Of a stretch of DNA of 64,000 nucleotides, positions 23,101 through 37,100 are shown piece by piece. Location: the NCBI RefSeq assembly GCF_947179515.1, contig NC_067487.1, positions 38,516,266-38,580,265 of the forward strand, written 5' to 3'. Source of the DNA: Apodemus sylvaticus (Eukaryota; Chordata; Mammalia; Rodentia; Muridae). The first letter of the stretch is position 1, and every line of letters begins with the position of its first letter. The notes under the pieces were generated by a model, which saw nothing but the letters and a program-made list of their open reading frames with translations, did no database searches and was not told where the DNA came from. A program made the translations under genes and the position numbers.

Positions 23101-26100
23101 GGGGTACTTGTAGTGCACATAAACTCACATAGGCACAAAGGCATGCACACAAGTGTAGAAAAATACAAGTTTATGCTATTGTTCTGAGGGCATTTCAGTA
23201 CTTTTTGTCTGTAACAAGACCTAGTGCACATGGGTTATTTCATGAATTTGGGTAGAGCAGGGCAAATAATATTTCTCCTGTCCTCCCACTGACCCTTCAA
23301 AAACACTTTTCCAATTGCAATCTTTTCACACGCCGAATTTTAAAATGATCTAAACTGTGCATAACCAGTAAGCACAAGCGAGCTGTAATCTCCTGTTCTA
23401 GCAGGAACAACTAACTCCCTACACTATTTACAAAGTTGGTTGTCTTTATAGTGACTCACATGAGAATATCAATACAATATGGGTAGTTCAGTTTCAAGCA
23501 ATTTTGAGCCAATAGTCCTTTCTGGCCAATAGGAATCATTTATCCCCCAAGCTGTGCCCCGAGTATAAAAATCTACCACTAGATGACAAATGACATTGTA
23601 CACATGGGTCACAGAGCTTTCTTGTGGACATCTGGTTAACCTCACAGATAATGAGGAAGAGAAGCAGTAGAAAGTAAAAGATTGTTTCATAGGCGAAAAC
23701 CAGCACCTGAGTGCAGTGGGACCCTGAACTCGGGCTCAGAACGTCTGATTGAATAATACTGCCAGTCCTCAAAAGTGCCAGTCACTAATAGAGGAATTAA
23801 AGAAATTTAAGGAAAATATTTCAGCAATTGGCCTCACACTGAGCCCCAATCTGACCTAGATAGCACTCTTAGATCAAATGAGTACAAACCAACAGGAAAA
23901 AATTAGATAATTCGAATGAAGACTTTTCATCTGGGGTGTGGAAGGCACTGCTTGAAGCTGCGGAGGAGAGCAGTGGTCTCCTTACTGCTCTGCAGTGGTC
24001 CTCAACCTTCCTAATGCTGTGACCCTCTCATATACTTCCTCACAGTGTGGTGACCCCCCAACCATAATTTATTTTCATGGCTACTTCATAACTGTAATTT
24101 TGCTATTGTTATAATCACAATGGAAATATCTCTGTTTTCTGGGGTCTCGGGCAACCCCTGTGAGAGGATTGTTTGACCCATGAAAAGATCATGACTCACA
24201 CATTGAAAAGTGCTGTCTTATTGGGGTCTAAGGATAACACTGAGTACGTGGGCATAGGAAGAGACTGGAAAGATATACCCCTGAATTATTAAGGTATTTA
24301 CTTTTAGTTTGTGGTTGGTTCTCTTTGGCCTTTTCTGTTTAGATCATGAAAATTTTAACTTTTTGATTAAAGTCAGATTAGATAAAATCCTACATATGTA
24401 AACATGACGTATAAAGGCAGAGGAAATAATACTACATGATCTGAGTCGACCAGAGTGAGAGCATTTCTAGTATATATTTAGCACACTGGCTTACCTGAAC
24501 AATTTTCCCAGTCGTAGCAGGTATCGTATCCACAGGGCACTCTCTTTGTGCTATTCCTTGCAAGTTTCAGCCTCTCAAGGCCCCATTCTAACTGTGGGCC
24601 CTCTTGGCAGGAACCAGTGTGGACAAAGTGCAACTGGTTGTTGTTTAAACATTTTTCAGCCAAAAATTTGCAAGCGGATGAGGTGAAGTACTGGCTGGAT
24701 CTCCCATCAAATATACAGAGATCTTCTGAGTAACTACTGTCGGAGGACGGGAAGCAAGAGTTAGGTTTGAGGGCATATAGAACATGCAGATGACATGCAC
24801 AGGCGACTGGCCACTCAGGTTTCCTCCACCAGGTGTTTGCACTGACAGACTCTCTCCTTCCATTTGCCCCTCCCACATCCATCCCGTATGAATTCTGCAA
24901 CTCCTCTTCTTGAACTTCTTAGTCTTGCAACTGCTTCAGTTCAAGTTGGAGTCTGATCAACTGAATAAACAAGGTTTTCTGTCATACACGGCAACCATCT
25001 GCCCTGCTTTATTTTCCCATCCTGCTAAGTGCCTCTTTATTGTCGGCAATGGTATCAATTAAATTTCTTGCTAGCACACACCAGCGTGGCATCCTTTATC
25101 TTTTCTAGCGATATTAAGTGTAGTTTTGGCTTATCCTGATCATTGTACACCAGGATCTTTTTGCAACTATAAAATACTAATTGCTGCAATAGTTCAGGGC
25201 ATGCCATACAATATCTAAATCACCATATAATGCTTTAAGTGTGTCTGTGCTGTGATTTGGAGCACGAGGCTTTAACTCATTCCTTGGCTGACAAGCTTTA
25301 TCTCCACAGATAAAAGGATGAATCCTGTACTATGTATGTAACACGGGATCAGTTTTTCTCTAGGTGGAGATGACAAATTTCTGTGCTTCAAATCTGAGTT
25401 CTTTCTGTGGTGTCTGCTTCAGAGTTAACAGTCAGTGCACCAGCGTGTAAAGTTATTTCCAGAAACTAGGACTTATCCCCTAAAACAAAAGACTGCTTTC
25501 TCTATTCAGAAGAAATAAGCCGTGAGCTAGCTACTCCCAACACCTTTACTCCTTATAAAGGGAACTGATGGGTAGAGGAAGGACTGGAGGGTATAGTACA
25601 GCAGAGATGGACTCTCTGAGGGTAGTGTGTATGTTTAAGATTTGGTATTGTACAAACCCAGAAAGACACTTCCTCTTTTAAAAGGACAGTGCGGATACAG
25701 TGAGTAGTTTCCAGAAATCTTCTGGTGATGGGACTCTAAAAGGAAGAAACCATGTGTGGAAACATCCGAGGAGTCTGATATATGCTGCTGGGCTTACAGA
25801 GAAAAAGGCCCACTGTGCTCACTAGATGGGGACCCAGTGCTTCTAAATGTTCACATTTGCACAGAGGAGTCTGGGGGCTAATGAGTGTTAAAAGTGACAC
25901 ATTCACAATGGTGTGTATTCTGTTGTCTTCCTCTTGCAACATCTAATTTTACTCAGAGAAAGTTAACACAATAAAACAAAAGGTGGCTTTACAGAGAAAA
26001 GAACTAAACAAATCAAGAATATTGTGTATGGGGTGTATGTATATGTGTGTATATGAGTGTGTGTATATGTTTGTGGGTGGTGTGTATGTGTATGTTTGTG

Positions 26101-29100
26101 TATGCTGTGTGTGTGGTGTGTATATATGCTTATATGGTATGTGTTTGTATGTAGTGTGTGTGTGTGTGTGTATGTGAGTATGGTATAAGTATGTTTGTAT
26201 GTGTGGGTGTGGTATAGCTGTGTGTGATGTGAATTTATCTCTGTGGTGTATATATGTGTGAGTGAGTGTGAGTTTGTGTGTATTTCATACTCATAATACT
26301 TTCTGTATTACAACTTATTAGAGTACCTACTTTCAGCTACAGTCAGTAAGAAAGGAAGGCTTGACAGAGCTGAGTTCGGCAGTTTTAAATGGACAAGAGT
26401 AATTTTGAACACATAAATTAGACTGCTTAAATAGACAGATGGAATATGAGTTTAGTGAGCCAGGATAAGACATAATTAAAAACAACCCTTGCTCCCAGGA
26501 AGGGAATATGAGGTTTGAAGGGAGAAAGTGAAGTGAGAGATGACATAATTGTAATCTCAAAAATGAAATAATTAAAAAGAGCTTGCTCCCCAATAGGAAG
26601 AGACCAATTCAATCGGATGTGGGAGTTGCAGCTATGTGAAAATTAATGTTGCCTGTTTGTGTATCAAGGTCAGCTTCTCTATCAGACTGGCTACACCAGA
26701 TTGGTTTCCTCAATTTGCAAACACACTTCAGAGTGTTTCATACCTACAGTCTTCTTCTGGGGACATACAGATACACTCGGATCCTGATTGTTTCTGTCCT
26801 GGTTGACAAAGGCCCTTTGACTTTGTCAGAATATCTGAAACAAAAGAAAAGAGAGAAAGGCAGAGCATCCTTAAGACTCAAGGCTTGAACACGGAAGAAG
26901 AGTGTGGTGAAGGGTTCTTCCTTATCTGCTGCATTAGCTCATTCATCATGGCCTGTTTGAATACGGTGTTGTGAAACATTCCATCTGTAAAGTCCTTTCC
27001 AGCTCACTCTCTTCCTACTTCCCAGACTAAAACTGCTGCCAAGCTCAGAAAACGAAAACAAAAACTGGAAACGGAGAGAGTTTTGTTCATTTGTCTTCCA
27101 GACACTTATGGACACTTATGCTCTAGGGGCCCTGGTAGACTCCGAGACTGACTGAGAGAACTGTGTCTCACATTCTGTACCTGGTGGGGACAAACAGATG
27201 TTGGTCAGACAAACACAATACTGCATAGAGAATTGCTAACAATATTAGTGATATTAAAAGAAAAGTGTGCAATCAGAAAATTTGATGTTCCCAGGAAGGT
27301 TGGGAACAGTGACTTGTGTGTGGCAGGGAGGGGATGTGGAGACGGTTGGAAGCAGAGGGAACATCACGTATGAAAACATTCTGAAAGGAGACAGCATGTG
27401 ACTTTCCTGGAACTGCGAGGAGGCCAGTGTGGCTGAGCACAGAAAAACAAAAGCATACAATGAAATGTAGCTACAGTAGCACAGGATGGGAATTAAGGCT
27501 CTAATAAGACTGTTCTCCCTTTATTTCCCAAGCAGTACATCTTGGACTGTTTCTAACCAAGAAACTACCTGACAACAGCAGGTCTAGATTTTGAAATAGG
27601 TTCCGACTTCTTTGGAAAACTCATTTTGGAAAGGTATAGGGAAGAGGACTGTTGTACCTAATCTATGGTGTTCTAGTGATTCAGGTACAAAGAGATGCTA
27701 ATTTAGAACAAGGGCCAGATGTGAAAAAAGAGATGTAGATAAATTGCATGTGCGTATGTGGCAAAGAAGAATGAAATATATTTGTATGTGTGTTAATTCT
27801 GTTAATGTTGTGGTAAGTTATGTTAACAATTAAGTTCAATTATTACTACCTAGTTTACATACATAAAGGCACTGGGGCCTTTTCTGAAAGAGGAAATATC
27901 AAAGGATGGCTCATTTTAGGTAGGGAAAGATGAATCAAGATCTCTTTCTACTCATATTGAGTTTGTGGTATCTTTAGTATATCCTAAGCAAAGTAGACAT
28001 GGAGGAATTTGGGTATTCCTGTTTAAGACTCCATAGTGGTATGCATAGTAAAGCCTTTATGTTTGGCTTTAAGTGAAAGTCGTAGTGGTGATGTGGCCAA
28101 CATCAATCAATAGAAATCATTAAAGAAATCTGTTCTAAGGATTGAATTCATTAAATCTGCTAGGGAAACTGTTAAGGCTTCCAATGTGAGCAGGATTCCC
28201 TGGCATAAGACTGCAGAATGAGGTGATTTGGCAGATCTTAGCCTAAGCCAGGAACCTGGGAAAGACAATAAAACAGCTTGTGAGGCAGGCACTAAACAAA
28301 ATGACTTGTTTACCAGGTGTTAGTGGTGTGTGCCTTTAATCACAGCACTCAGGAAGCAGAGGCAGGCAGATTTTGGGTCTACAAAGTGAGTTCCAGGATA
28401 GCTAGGGCTACACAGAGAAACCCTGTCTCAAAAAAAAAAAAAAAAAAAACAACCCAAAAAACCCAAATCAAAACCACCCCAAAAAAACCCACCTGTGATG
28501 ATCTGAATATCTTTGGCCCGAGGAGTGGCACTATTAGGAGGTGTGTCACTTTGGGGGTTGGCCTTGAGACCCTTCCCTAGCTTCCTGGAAGACAGTCTTC
28601 TCCTGGTTGCATTTAGAACAAGTAGAACTCTCTGCTCCTTCTACAGCACCATGTCTGATTGCACAGTGCTATGCTTACTGCTCTGATGATAATGGAGTTG
28701 CTTCTTACACATTGTTCTTCTATCCCTTCTCACACCGGCTAGGGGAGGTGTGCTTAGAGCTATGCATTGCTTGCAGTGAGAGATCCGAGTTAAAGCGCTG
28801 TGGAATGTTGTCTGGTCACTGTCAGTTTGAAGTTCTTAGTGACCACACTGGGCCTTTTCATCCCCTGTGATCCATTAGGAGGAACCTGGTGCTGGCACTG
28901 AGTATGACAGAGGCTGAAGTCAGGAGCAATGTAAAGAGAATACGTTTTAATCTTTGAAGTGCTGAGAACGGGAGGATTTCCTGAGGTGTGTGTAAGGGGC
29001 TGGTCCTAAAAGGAAGGAAGGAGGGTCATGGCTGTAGAAGAAAGTAATGGTAAGTACCTTGATTCATCATGATGTAAACACCTTTTCACAAGGAAAATCC

Positions 29101-30462
29101 AAAGAGTCTGTGGCCAGTGACAGCCTGAAAGTGTCTGTACCTTACTTGGACTTTTTTTTTTTAAATCTTTTCTTTCTTTTGACTATAGTCTTTCTGTTTC
29201 ACAAAAGATATTGCATAACAGGTATTTTATTTCCTTTATCTAGATGTAATCTATCTCATGTTTCTTTATTTTCTTATAATTTAAATTTCTAAAGACAGAG
29301 TTGTCTATGTACATATGTATATATGTACATATGTATGTATGCATATAACTATGTATGTACATATGTATGTATGTATGTATTATATATGTGCCTATATAGC
29401 CACATCTGATCTTATGAACAAAGTGCTCCTCAGAATATCTTAACGTTGGAAGCCTGACTGTCCAACCACACCTCTTTTGATATTCATATTACTTATCATT
29501 ATGATGATTAGAAACCTGTGATCCAAGACACAGCATTCACTTGATGTCCTCACCAGTTCCCACAGATTAGTTGAAAGGTTAGCTTTCTCCATTTCCTTCA
29601 AATATTATGAGATTTCCCAGAAGAGAAGAAAGGACAGGGCAGCAAGGCCTGCAGGGAGTCAGCAGAGCTGAAGCATACGCTTGGTCTAATTTTCCCTCTT
29701 TGCGTTTCTGTTCCTTTCCACAGGGAAATTAGCCTAATATCTTATCTCAGGTGCAGCCTCAAGAATTCCGATTAAAAGTGAGACATTATTCAATAGTACA
29801 AATCTCAGATGCTTTCTCTCATTGGAAGAGATCTAAGTGGAAGAGAGTGGACACACAAGGGGGAGTGACCACATGAAAGACAGATGACAATGTATTTCTC
29901 TCATATGCGGGACTTAGATTTATCTATACCTATGAATATGAAGGAGAAATACATGGGAGGAGGAGGAGCAAGAGGGAGGGGGAGGGGGGAGAAGAGAAGG
30001 GAGGAAGGGGGAGAGGGAGGGAAGGGGAGAGGGAAAGGAAAGGGGGAAAGGGAGGGGGAAGAGGGTGAGAGAGGGAAGGGAGAGGGAAAGGGGGAAACGA
30101 AGGGAGAGAGGGAGGGAGAGAATGGGGGTGGGAATTGGGGTCAAATATGAGCCAAAATCTTTGATGCACATAAATGAAAATATTGTAACGAAAGCCATTA
30201 CTTTGGACATAAACTGCAAAAGTCAGTTTAAGGAAAGCTGAAAAGTGTAAGGCTGGGGATATGCTCAGAGTGCATGCTACACCCGTAGGAGGATCTGCGT
30301 TGGGATCCCCAGCACAGCGACAGAGCTGAAGCTGGCAAGGTGTTCCTGTATTCCCAGCACTGGGGAAGTGGAAACAGGCAGATTCCTGGACCTCTCTGGT
30401 CAGTGAGTCAAATGGTAACCAGATAGATGAGCTACAGTTTTACTGAGAGGTCCTTTCTAAAA

Positions 30463-30509
<47 letters not shown>

Positions 30510-33500
30510 AATAAGGTTGACAGTAATGGAGGAAAGCATCAGTATCAACCTCTGGCCTCCATATATGTGGACATTCATGTGCATGAATACTTCACATGAA
30601 CGCATGTAGAAGTATTCCCCATGATACTACACAATACATACTCTCTCAAAAGTAATTAGACATCATTTGACAAAGCCAGCTAGCATTGTTAGTACCTAGA
30701 CTTATTCAATATATAAAGTGTCCAAATGAAAAATGGGCTCGCTTTTAAAACAAAGGTTTTAAGTAGTCAAATAAAAGTGATTTTCAAAACCCATTTTAAA
30801 ATTAGTTGTGGATGAAACCAGCTAGAAGATTCAGGGAAATATGAAAATTCATATTGTTCTCTAGTCAGTTGTTTCAAAACAATTGTTTTCAACTCCAGAG
30901 ATGCAGGGCTTACCAGGAGAGAGTTCTTAAAATTTTATATCGACTAAAACCTTTTAAAATTGGTACATAAAGTGTGTTCATAGTTGTGGAATTCCATGGG
31001 AAATGCACAAATTTGTGTGCAAATCAAGGTTAAAAGATCTATCTCTTTGCTGTAAAAACATTTGAACTTCTCTTCAGGAGTGTTTTAGACAAATACCAGA
31101 CACTGATTTTAATTTCTTTCTGGTTCAGTAACATTAATGTTAGGAAGGTGGAACTTGGGCAGATTTCAAGAGGCTGCTAAGCAGCACTGAAAGACATCAT
31201 TTAGAGAAGCTGATATAAGGAGAAACAGATGACAGACTAAAAGAATTAGAAAACTTCAGATAAAGGTAATGAATTCAATGCCTAATGATATGTTTCCCAC
31301 TACTTTCTACTGGAACCATAACTTTCAGTTATTATCAGTTCTATCTTGTTAGATGAGAGATCTTGGACTCCCTCTAACTCTTTAAGTTTTCTATTGGAAA
31401 GGGAAATTGAACTCACCCTCTAAGATGTAAACACTTACTTGGCCAATAAGGTATTATCTCATCATCTGCACAGGGTAAACTATGTTTCTCTTTTCATTCT
31501 AAAACCTATTTGAGCACTAGCAATGCTTTGGATGCTAAATTAAACATCCTGTGGAACCAAACCTTATGGAATTACAAATCCCAAGTCCTTGCTTACCTTT
31601 TTTACAGGTCAGTGAATTTGAAATGGGAGGTGTCCAGGAGTCTCCCTCGCATGTATATCTTGATGGCCCAGCCACAGCGAAGCCTTTGGGGCACGCCAGC
31701 TCAATGGAGTCCCCAATCTTATACACTCTCTGAAATGGGGAGATGGTCAGGACATCCTGGACAACAGGCTTGAGGCACGCGGTCCCTGCAGGGAGAATAG
31801 TATCGCAGATGTGTTCCGTGGAGCAGAAGAGTCAACAAATACACACAGACAATGTGTGACCCAAGACGTGAAGCTAGTGAGATTTACTGTGTTTGCTCAG
31901 CTGTGGTACCTCCTTTTAATCAGTGGGGTTTGCAGTTCAAAATCTCTAGCTTTTCCTCAGAAACTCCACTAAAACAAATCCTTTAATCCTGATAGCAAAG
32001 GAATATTTGCTGAGGAGCTGGCCCCACCCTTGACTTTCGTTTTATCTGTTGAATATCTTTTCTCTTAAGGAATACTTTCTTTTATTCTTCTAACTCTCGA
32101 GTTTGTCATCCTTTTTAAGGATTTATTTTTTTTTTTATTTTATCTGTATGTGTATTTGCCCATGTGCAGGTGTGTTCATGTGTGTATATGTGTGTGTGTG
32201 TGTATGTGTGTGTGTGTATGTGTGAGTGTGTGTGTGTGTGTGTATGTGTACCACAGGTGTGCTTGATGCCATGCCTAAGGAGTCAGAAGAGGATGCCCAT
32301 CTCCTGAAACTGCATATATAGATGATTGTGAGCTGGCATTGGGGTTCTTGGAATCAAATCTGCACCCTCTGCATGAGTTAAGAGCGCTTAACTGCTGAAC
32401 CATCCCTCTACTTTCCTTTTGTGTTTTTCTTAAGGTAAGTCACAACACTGTGAGTGACAGGTACTAATCATTTTAGTTGACACTGCTTGAAGCTCTATGT
32501 AAGTGGTCTCAGAATGTATTTGACATCCCTTTCTCTGAGTCTTGTTTGAATCTCAGTTTTAACCTTCCTACATGGTAGGAAGTATGGGTAGTCACAGAAA
32601 ACAAATATTTGACTCAGTCTTTTTCAGGATGCAATTGTACCCTCTAAAAAATAGTGGTTTGCAGATTATGGCATCTTATACAAAATTCCAAATTTGAGTA
32701 TTATCCTTTTTGGATTTATCCATTCTTCTTTTTCAATTTTTATATCACCCAAGGCAGATGCCTGTGGTTAGGTAAGTTTTCTGGTTCCATGAATTTCTCT
32801 TTGGAGGCTATGTCTTTATAGTGCTATGTCTATGAGGTTAATATGCAAGGGCGGGAGAGCTGAAATTTGGTATTACAAAATATAACGTTAGCAAATGAGG
32901 CACATTTACTGCTTCACTAAGTCTTTACTGTTGCTAAAAAAATTCATAAAATGAACTGAACAGACTTTGCTCTGCTTGTATCGGGCACATCCCTTCTGCA
33001 GGGGAGTCATGCGAACGCTTGTGCTTGCCCTGAGCTCACGTTGGCATTCGACGTCTCCTTGCCTCCAGGTTCTGTCTGGTAAGCATCTGAAGTACTGGTA
33101 TCCGACAGCTTTGAATCCAGTAAGACATGAAATTTCAACTTCCTCCCCAACTGAGTACAATTTCTTCTCATTCTAGAATGAAAACAGAAAGCAGAAATTA
33201 TGAATGTGATGAGCTGTCATCTCTGGATACCTTAGGGTCTCCCTGGATTCTGCCCAGTGCATACACTTGGTATCTCCTCACTTAACAGTATTCTTAAGAT
33301 TCTATTCTTAAATTCAGTCCAAACATCTTTTCATTCTTTCTCTTCCTCCTCCTCCTCCTCCTCCTCCTCCTCCTCCTCCTCCTCCTCCTCCTCTTTCTCC
33401 TTCTCCTCTTCCTCCTCTTCTTTCTTTTCCTTCTCCTCTTTCTTCTCATTTTTGTTCTTGGATAACTTTTCAGCTTTTCATTCTCTGAATTCATTTTTCT

Positions 33501-34028
33501 GCCTTAAACTAATTCTACTTTTTGTACTTGAATTTCTCTCTGCTTTCAAGGATGATGGTACATGCCTTGAGTCACAGTATTTGGGGGGCAGAGGTAGTAG
33601 AACTCTATGCATTTAAATCCAGCCAGGACTACACAATGGGACCTGTATGCCTTAAAAGTTATAGACAGGTTGCACTTTCTACCTGTGCTTTGCATGCTTC
33701 CGGGGTTTGTAGAGAGCTGAGCAAGCCTCCTTGGGCTCTTGCCACAGGGACAAAACCAAAACCAAACAGATGACAAAACTTGCTCTCGGGGCTTGCTGTG
33801 TAAGCGCATCGACCTGATTTTCAATCTTCCCCACCAATGTAAATTCCAGATGTGACATCTGTAACTCAAGCATTGACAGTGGGCAGAGACAGGAAGTTCT
33901 TTGGAGTTTACTGGGCACTCAGTCTAGCCAGCTCCTGGTTAGTGAGAGCCCTTTGTCTCAAAAATAGTGAAGAAAGCAACAGAGGAGGGCACTTAGAGTT
34001 GTCCTTGGGCTTCCATGCACATCTGTAT

Positions 34029-34060
<32 letters not shown>

Positions 34061-34107
34061 ACACACACACACAGACATGAATGTGCACACAAACACACAG
34101 ACACACA

Positions 34108-34168
<61 letters not shown>

Positions 34169-37100
34169 AACCAAACAAACTATACTTGATGATGTTATGG
34201 GTTGACTGTGAGACCCTCCTTGCAGGGTCATCTGTTTGAACACTTGTTACCTAGATAGTGGCGCTGATACAGGAGGTTCAGAAATCTTAGAAATGGAGTC
34301 TAGTGGGAGGAAGTGTGTTCCTGAGGCTCAGGCCTCAGACCTTACAGCCAGTTCACACTTTCCACCTGGTCTCTGTGTGCTTCCTAGTCTGTGAGGGTGG
34401 GAGCAGGTCTCCTCACGCCCTTGCCACCATGGACAGGAGCCTCCCTTGCTGTTGCCTATTCAGCTATGACATTCCTGTCTGAAACCATGAGTTAAAATAC
34501 ATCCTCCCCGGAGTTACTTCTCTAAGTATTTATTCAAGGATTTAGTCATTTTCATTTTTTTCATATGCATGTTTTCTCGAACATAGGTCACAGCAACAAG
34601 ATGTCACAAAAACACCCAATATGGTTAGAAAAGAAAAGCTCTATGCTCACAGTGTTATGACTGTTCATTGCATTAACGTCTTACGTTTATAAGAAGCAAG
34701 TGCCATTGGTATTGTGATGAATGCACTGAAATCACTTAATAACTTTTTATTTCCTAGAAGCTGATTAGTCACTATATATTTTTCCAGCTAATGGATAAGG
34801 CATTGTCTTATGGGGACTCACTAAAAATTTCAAGATAAAAACTGGATGGTGCACTTCTTAAACTATTAGTTAAAACTAACTCGTGGTACTATCCTTATCT
34901 CCTGTCATTTGTTCCTGAAATAAGTCACTGCTTTGCACTCCCATCACCGTTTCTCCCATGAAACAATAACATATACAAATATCTTGCAATTACTGAGCTC
35001 AGAGGCAGAGACATTCTCACACACTTTTACTCCCCAAACTCCACAACGGTCTGCTAAACTACTACTTTGCTTGTTTGCTTGGTTTTATTTTTTGAGACAG
35101 GATCTCACCGCGTGGAACTGGCTAGCAGTGGTCCTGGCTAGCCTGTAAATCACTATGTCCACCAAGCTGGCCTTAAACTCACATAGATCTTCTTGTTTCT
35201 GCCTTCTGAGTGTTGGGATTAAAGATATCCTCCACCACACCAAGTTTAAATAACTCTTTCCTAATATATAAATCTATTTTATATATTAGGATCTATATAT
35301 AAAGATCCTAATATATAAAATAGTCTACGGGACTTGGTTACAACAGCCAGGAATGGAGCAAGAGACATAATCTCATTTTATTAAAAGACCCATAAACATA
35401 ATGAATTCCTCTTTAAAGCCTCAGTGGGTTTTTAAAAGTAAATAACAAAAAATGTTAACAGTTTTAGCATGCAGCTGGTGTAAACATGGTAAACATTTTT
35501 TTTAGGCAGCTGGTTATGACAATATATAATTTTTATATCGATATTCTAAAGCACCAACCAGAAAATGTTTTTCTATAAAGGGCCTGCATTAGTCAGTTGC
35601 TGGTTGTAAAAGCATCTGTCACAGTTATTCATATTTTCTATTATTTCATGGAAGCAGTCATAGGTAATATGTAAATAAATTAATATGGCTGTGCTGTAAA
35701 ATTTATTTTTTTAAGTAACAAACTAGATTGAGCCCGTCGGCTGTCCATTGCTGATGCCTGTTCTAAAGGATTGCTCTCTGCTCTGCGACTTCCAGGCTTG
35801 TAGCAGTAGCAGTGTTTGGGCATTTGTGGATACTGTCTTTTTGAGGCCCCACTCGAGAGCTTGTGAACCAGAGATTGTGGGAGTGCAAGCGACTGATCTG
35901 TGTTTTAACATGTCCTATATTGTGTTGGTGAGAACAAGACCTGTGCCCTGGAATAAAGACTGATTGAAATGGCCTCCTTATGTTTTGATAATTAATACAC
36001 TATTGGAAAAAGACGAATTTGAAGGCTTCATTCATTTTAGAAATGTAAAATGGCTAGAGAGCATGCCTTTTGTGATCAATTTTAACGTTATCTATCTCCT
36101 AAGGAATTCAATCTAAAGCCACAGACTCATGTGACTGGGCTCACATCTTATAAAAAGCATAGAAACAAATTGTGACTTAAGGAAAAGGATGAAATTGAAA
36201 AGATGTTAGAATTGTTTTGACTGCTCAAGGGTCTACAAATTTCCAACCTAACCAGACAATGCAGGTTCAACCCTAATGCTTATGTCCAAGTCTCCTTTAT
36301 CTCTCAGGGAATGTACCTTAGCATCAGAGGAAACAGCCAGGTCTTAGCTACTGACTGTTACAGCCATCCAAAGCTACCCTGTGCTGAATCTCCGTTCTTC
36401 ACTCAGACTGTCTGCCACCTTCTTATGCCGGAGTGGTACAGAGGAAAACACCACCTGGTTCCTCCTTGACTGACAGGCTCAGGGTAGTCAAGACAAAAGG
36501 GTGTTCCAGCATTTTTGGATAGTCCTTTGTACTTTTCAATCAGCATATTTTTAGAGTAGGAAAATAACAACACTCCAATTAAAAGAAAACCCATATGTTT
36601 CAAGACCTCCTTTTAAATTTCAAACCAAGAGTAGCCAACAGGACACTCACCCAGATAAATGCATTTTCTGGGAGAGGTGGCCTAGGACACCCTGAATCTG
36701 CTTCTGGCTCAGCAAGATCTCCCTCTTTCATTTCTTCATCATCACTGATACATGGTTGTCCACTACATGGGAAAGAAATAATATGTGCGTGTGTACACAC
36801 ATACATATATTCATGCATGCAGATATTAAAGCAACATCACCAATCTGTGTACATACTCATCATATACCAATACTGATTAAATAAAGAACCTGCTACTCAG
36901 TGAGCTAAGGGGAGTAGTAGATTTTGTGCTTCATTAGTATATTGTGTAGGCACATCTAAACTTCTACGTGTTTCTCAATCGACAGCAATCAATACAAACC
37001 AGCGATCCTTTGTTCCCTCCGATCTTACACATTTTCCATGATTGAGAACGTGCAGTCTTCTTCTTGCCGATGCTTGCCCTCACAGCGTTGCCCGCCTCGC

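Larger units (their letters stand above)
18124..24494 (-). other. C6 intron between FIM1 and FIM2 (last intron)
   Basis: GT-AG intron of 6371 nt. The listed repeats make up roughly a third. 18646-20084, 21479-22499 and 23170-23992 show no recognisable gene or element. Confidence 0.8.
26835..31596 (-). other. C6 intron between CCP2 and FIM1
   Basis: GT-AG intron of 4762 nt. 26835-28312 and 30611-31596 carry no recognised repeat or gene. The elements between are listed separately. Confidence 0.8.
33173..36650 (-). other. C6 intron within CCP1
   Basis: GT-AG intron of 3478 nt. It contains the CTC and CA microsatellites, a B1-like fragment, a B1, a mid-repeat and the inverted repeat listed here. 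34522-35082 and 35324-36650 show no gene; 35720-35975 is a CpG-containing island of unrecognised sequence ending GGAATAAAGACTG. Confidence 0.8.

Noticed and set aside
29884..30219. Long frames through the purine tract on both strands
   Set aside because: Glu/Gly/Lys/Arg- or Pro/Ser/Leu-only translations of a GGGA-rich simple repeat; no coding signal.
33257..33616. 119-codon Ser-rich plus-strand frame
   Set aside because: Generated by the CTC microsatellite and flanking pyrimidine tract.
33852..34243. Frames over the CA repeat encoding His-Thr or Cys-Val runs
   Set aside because: Microsatellite translation, not a gene.
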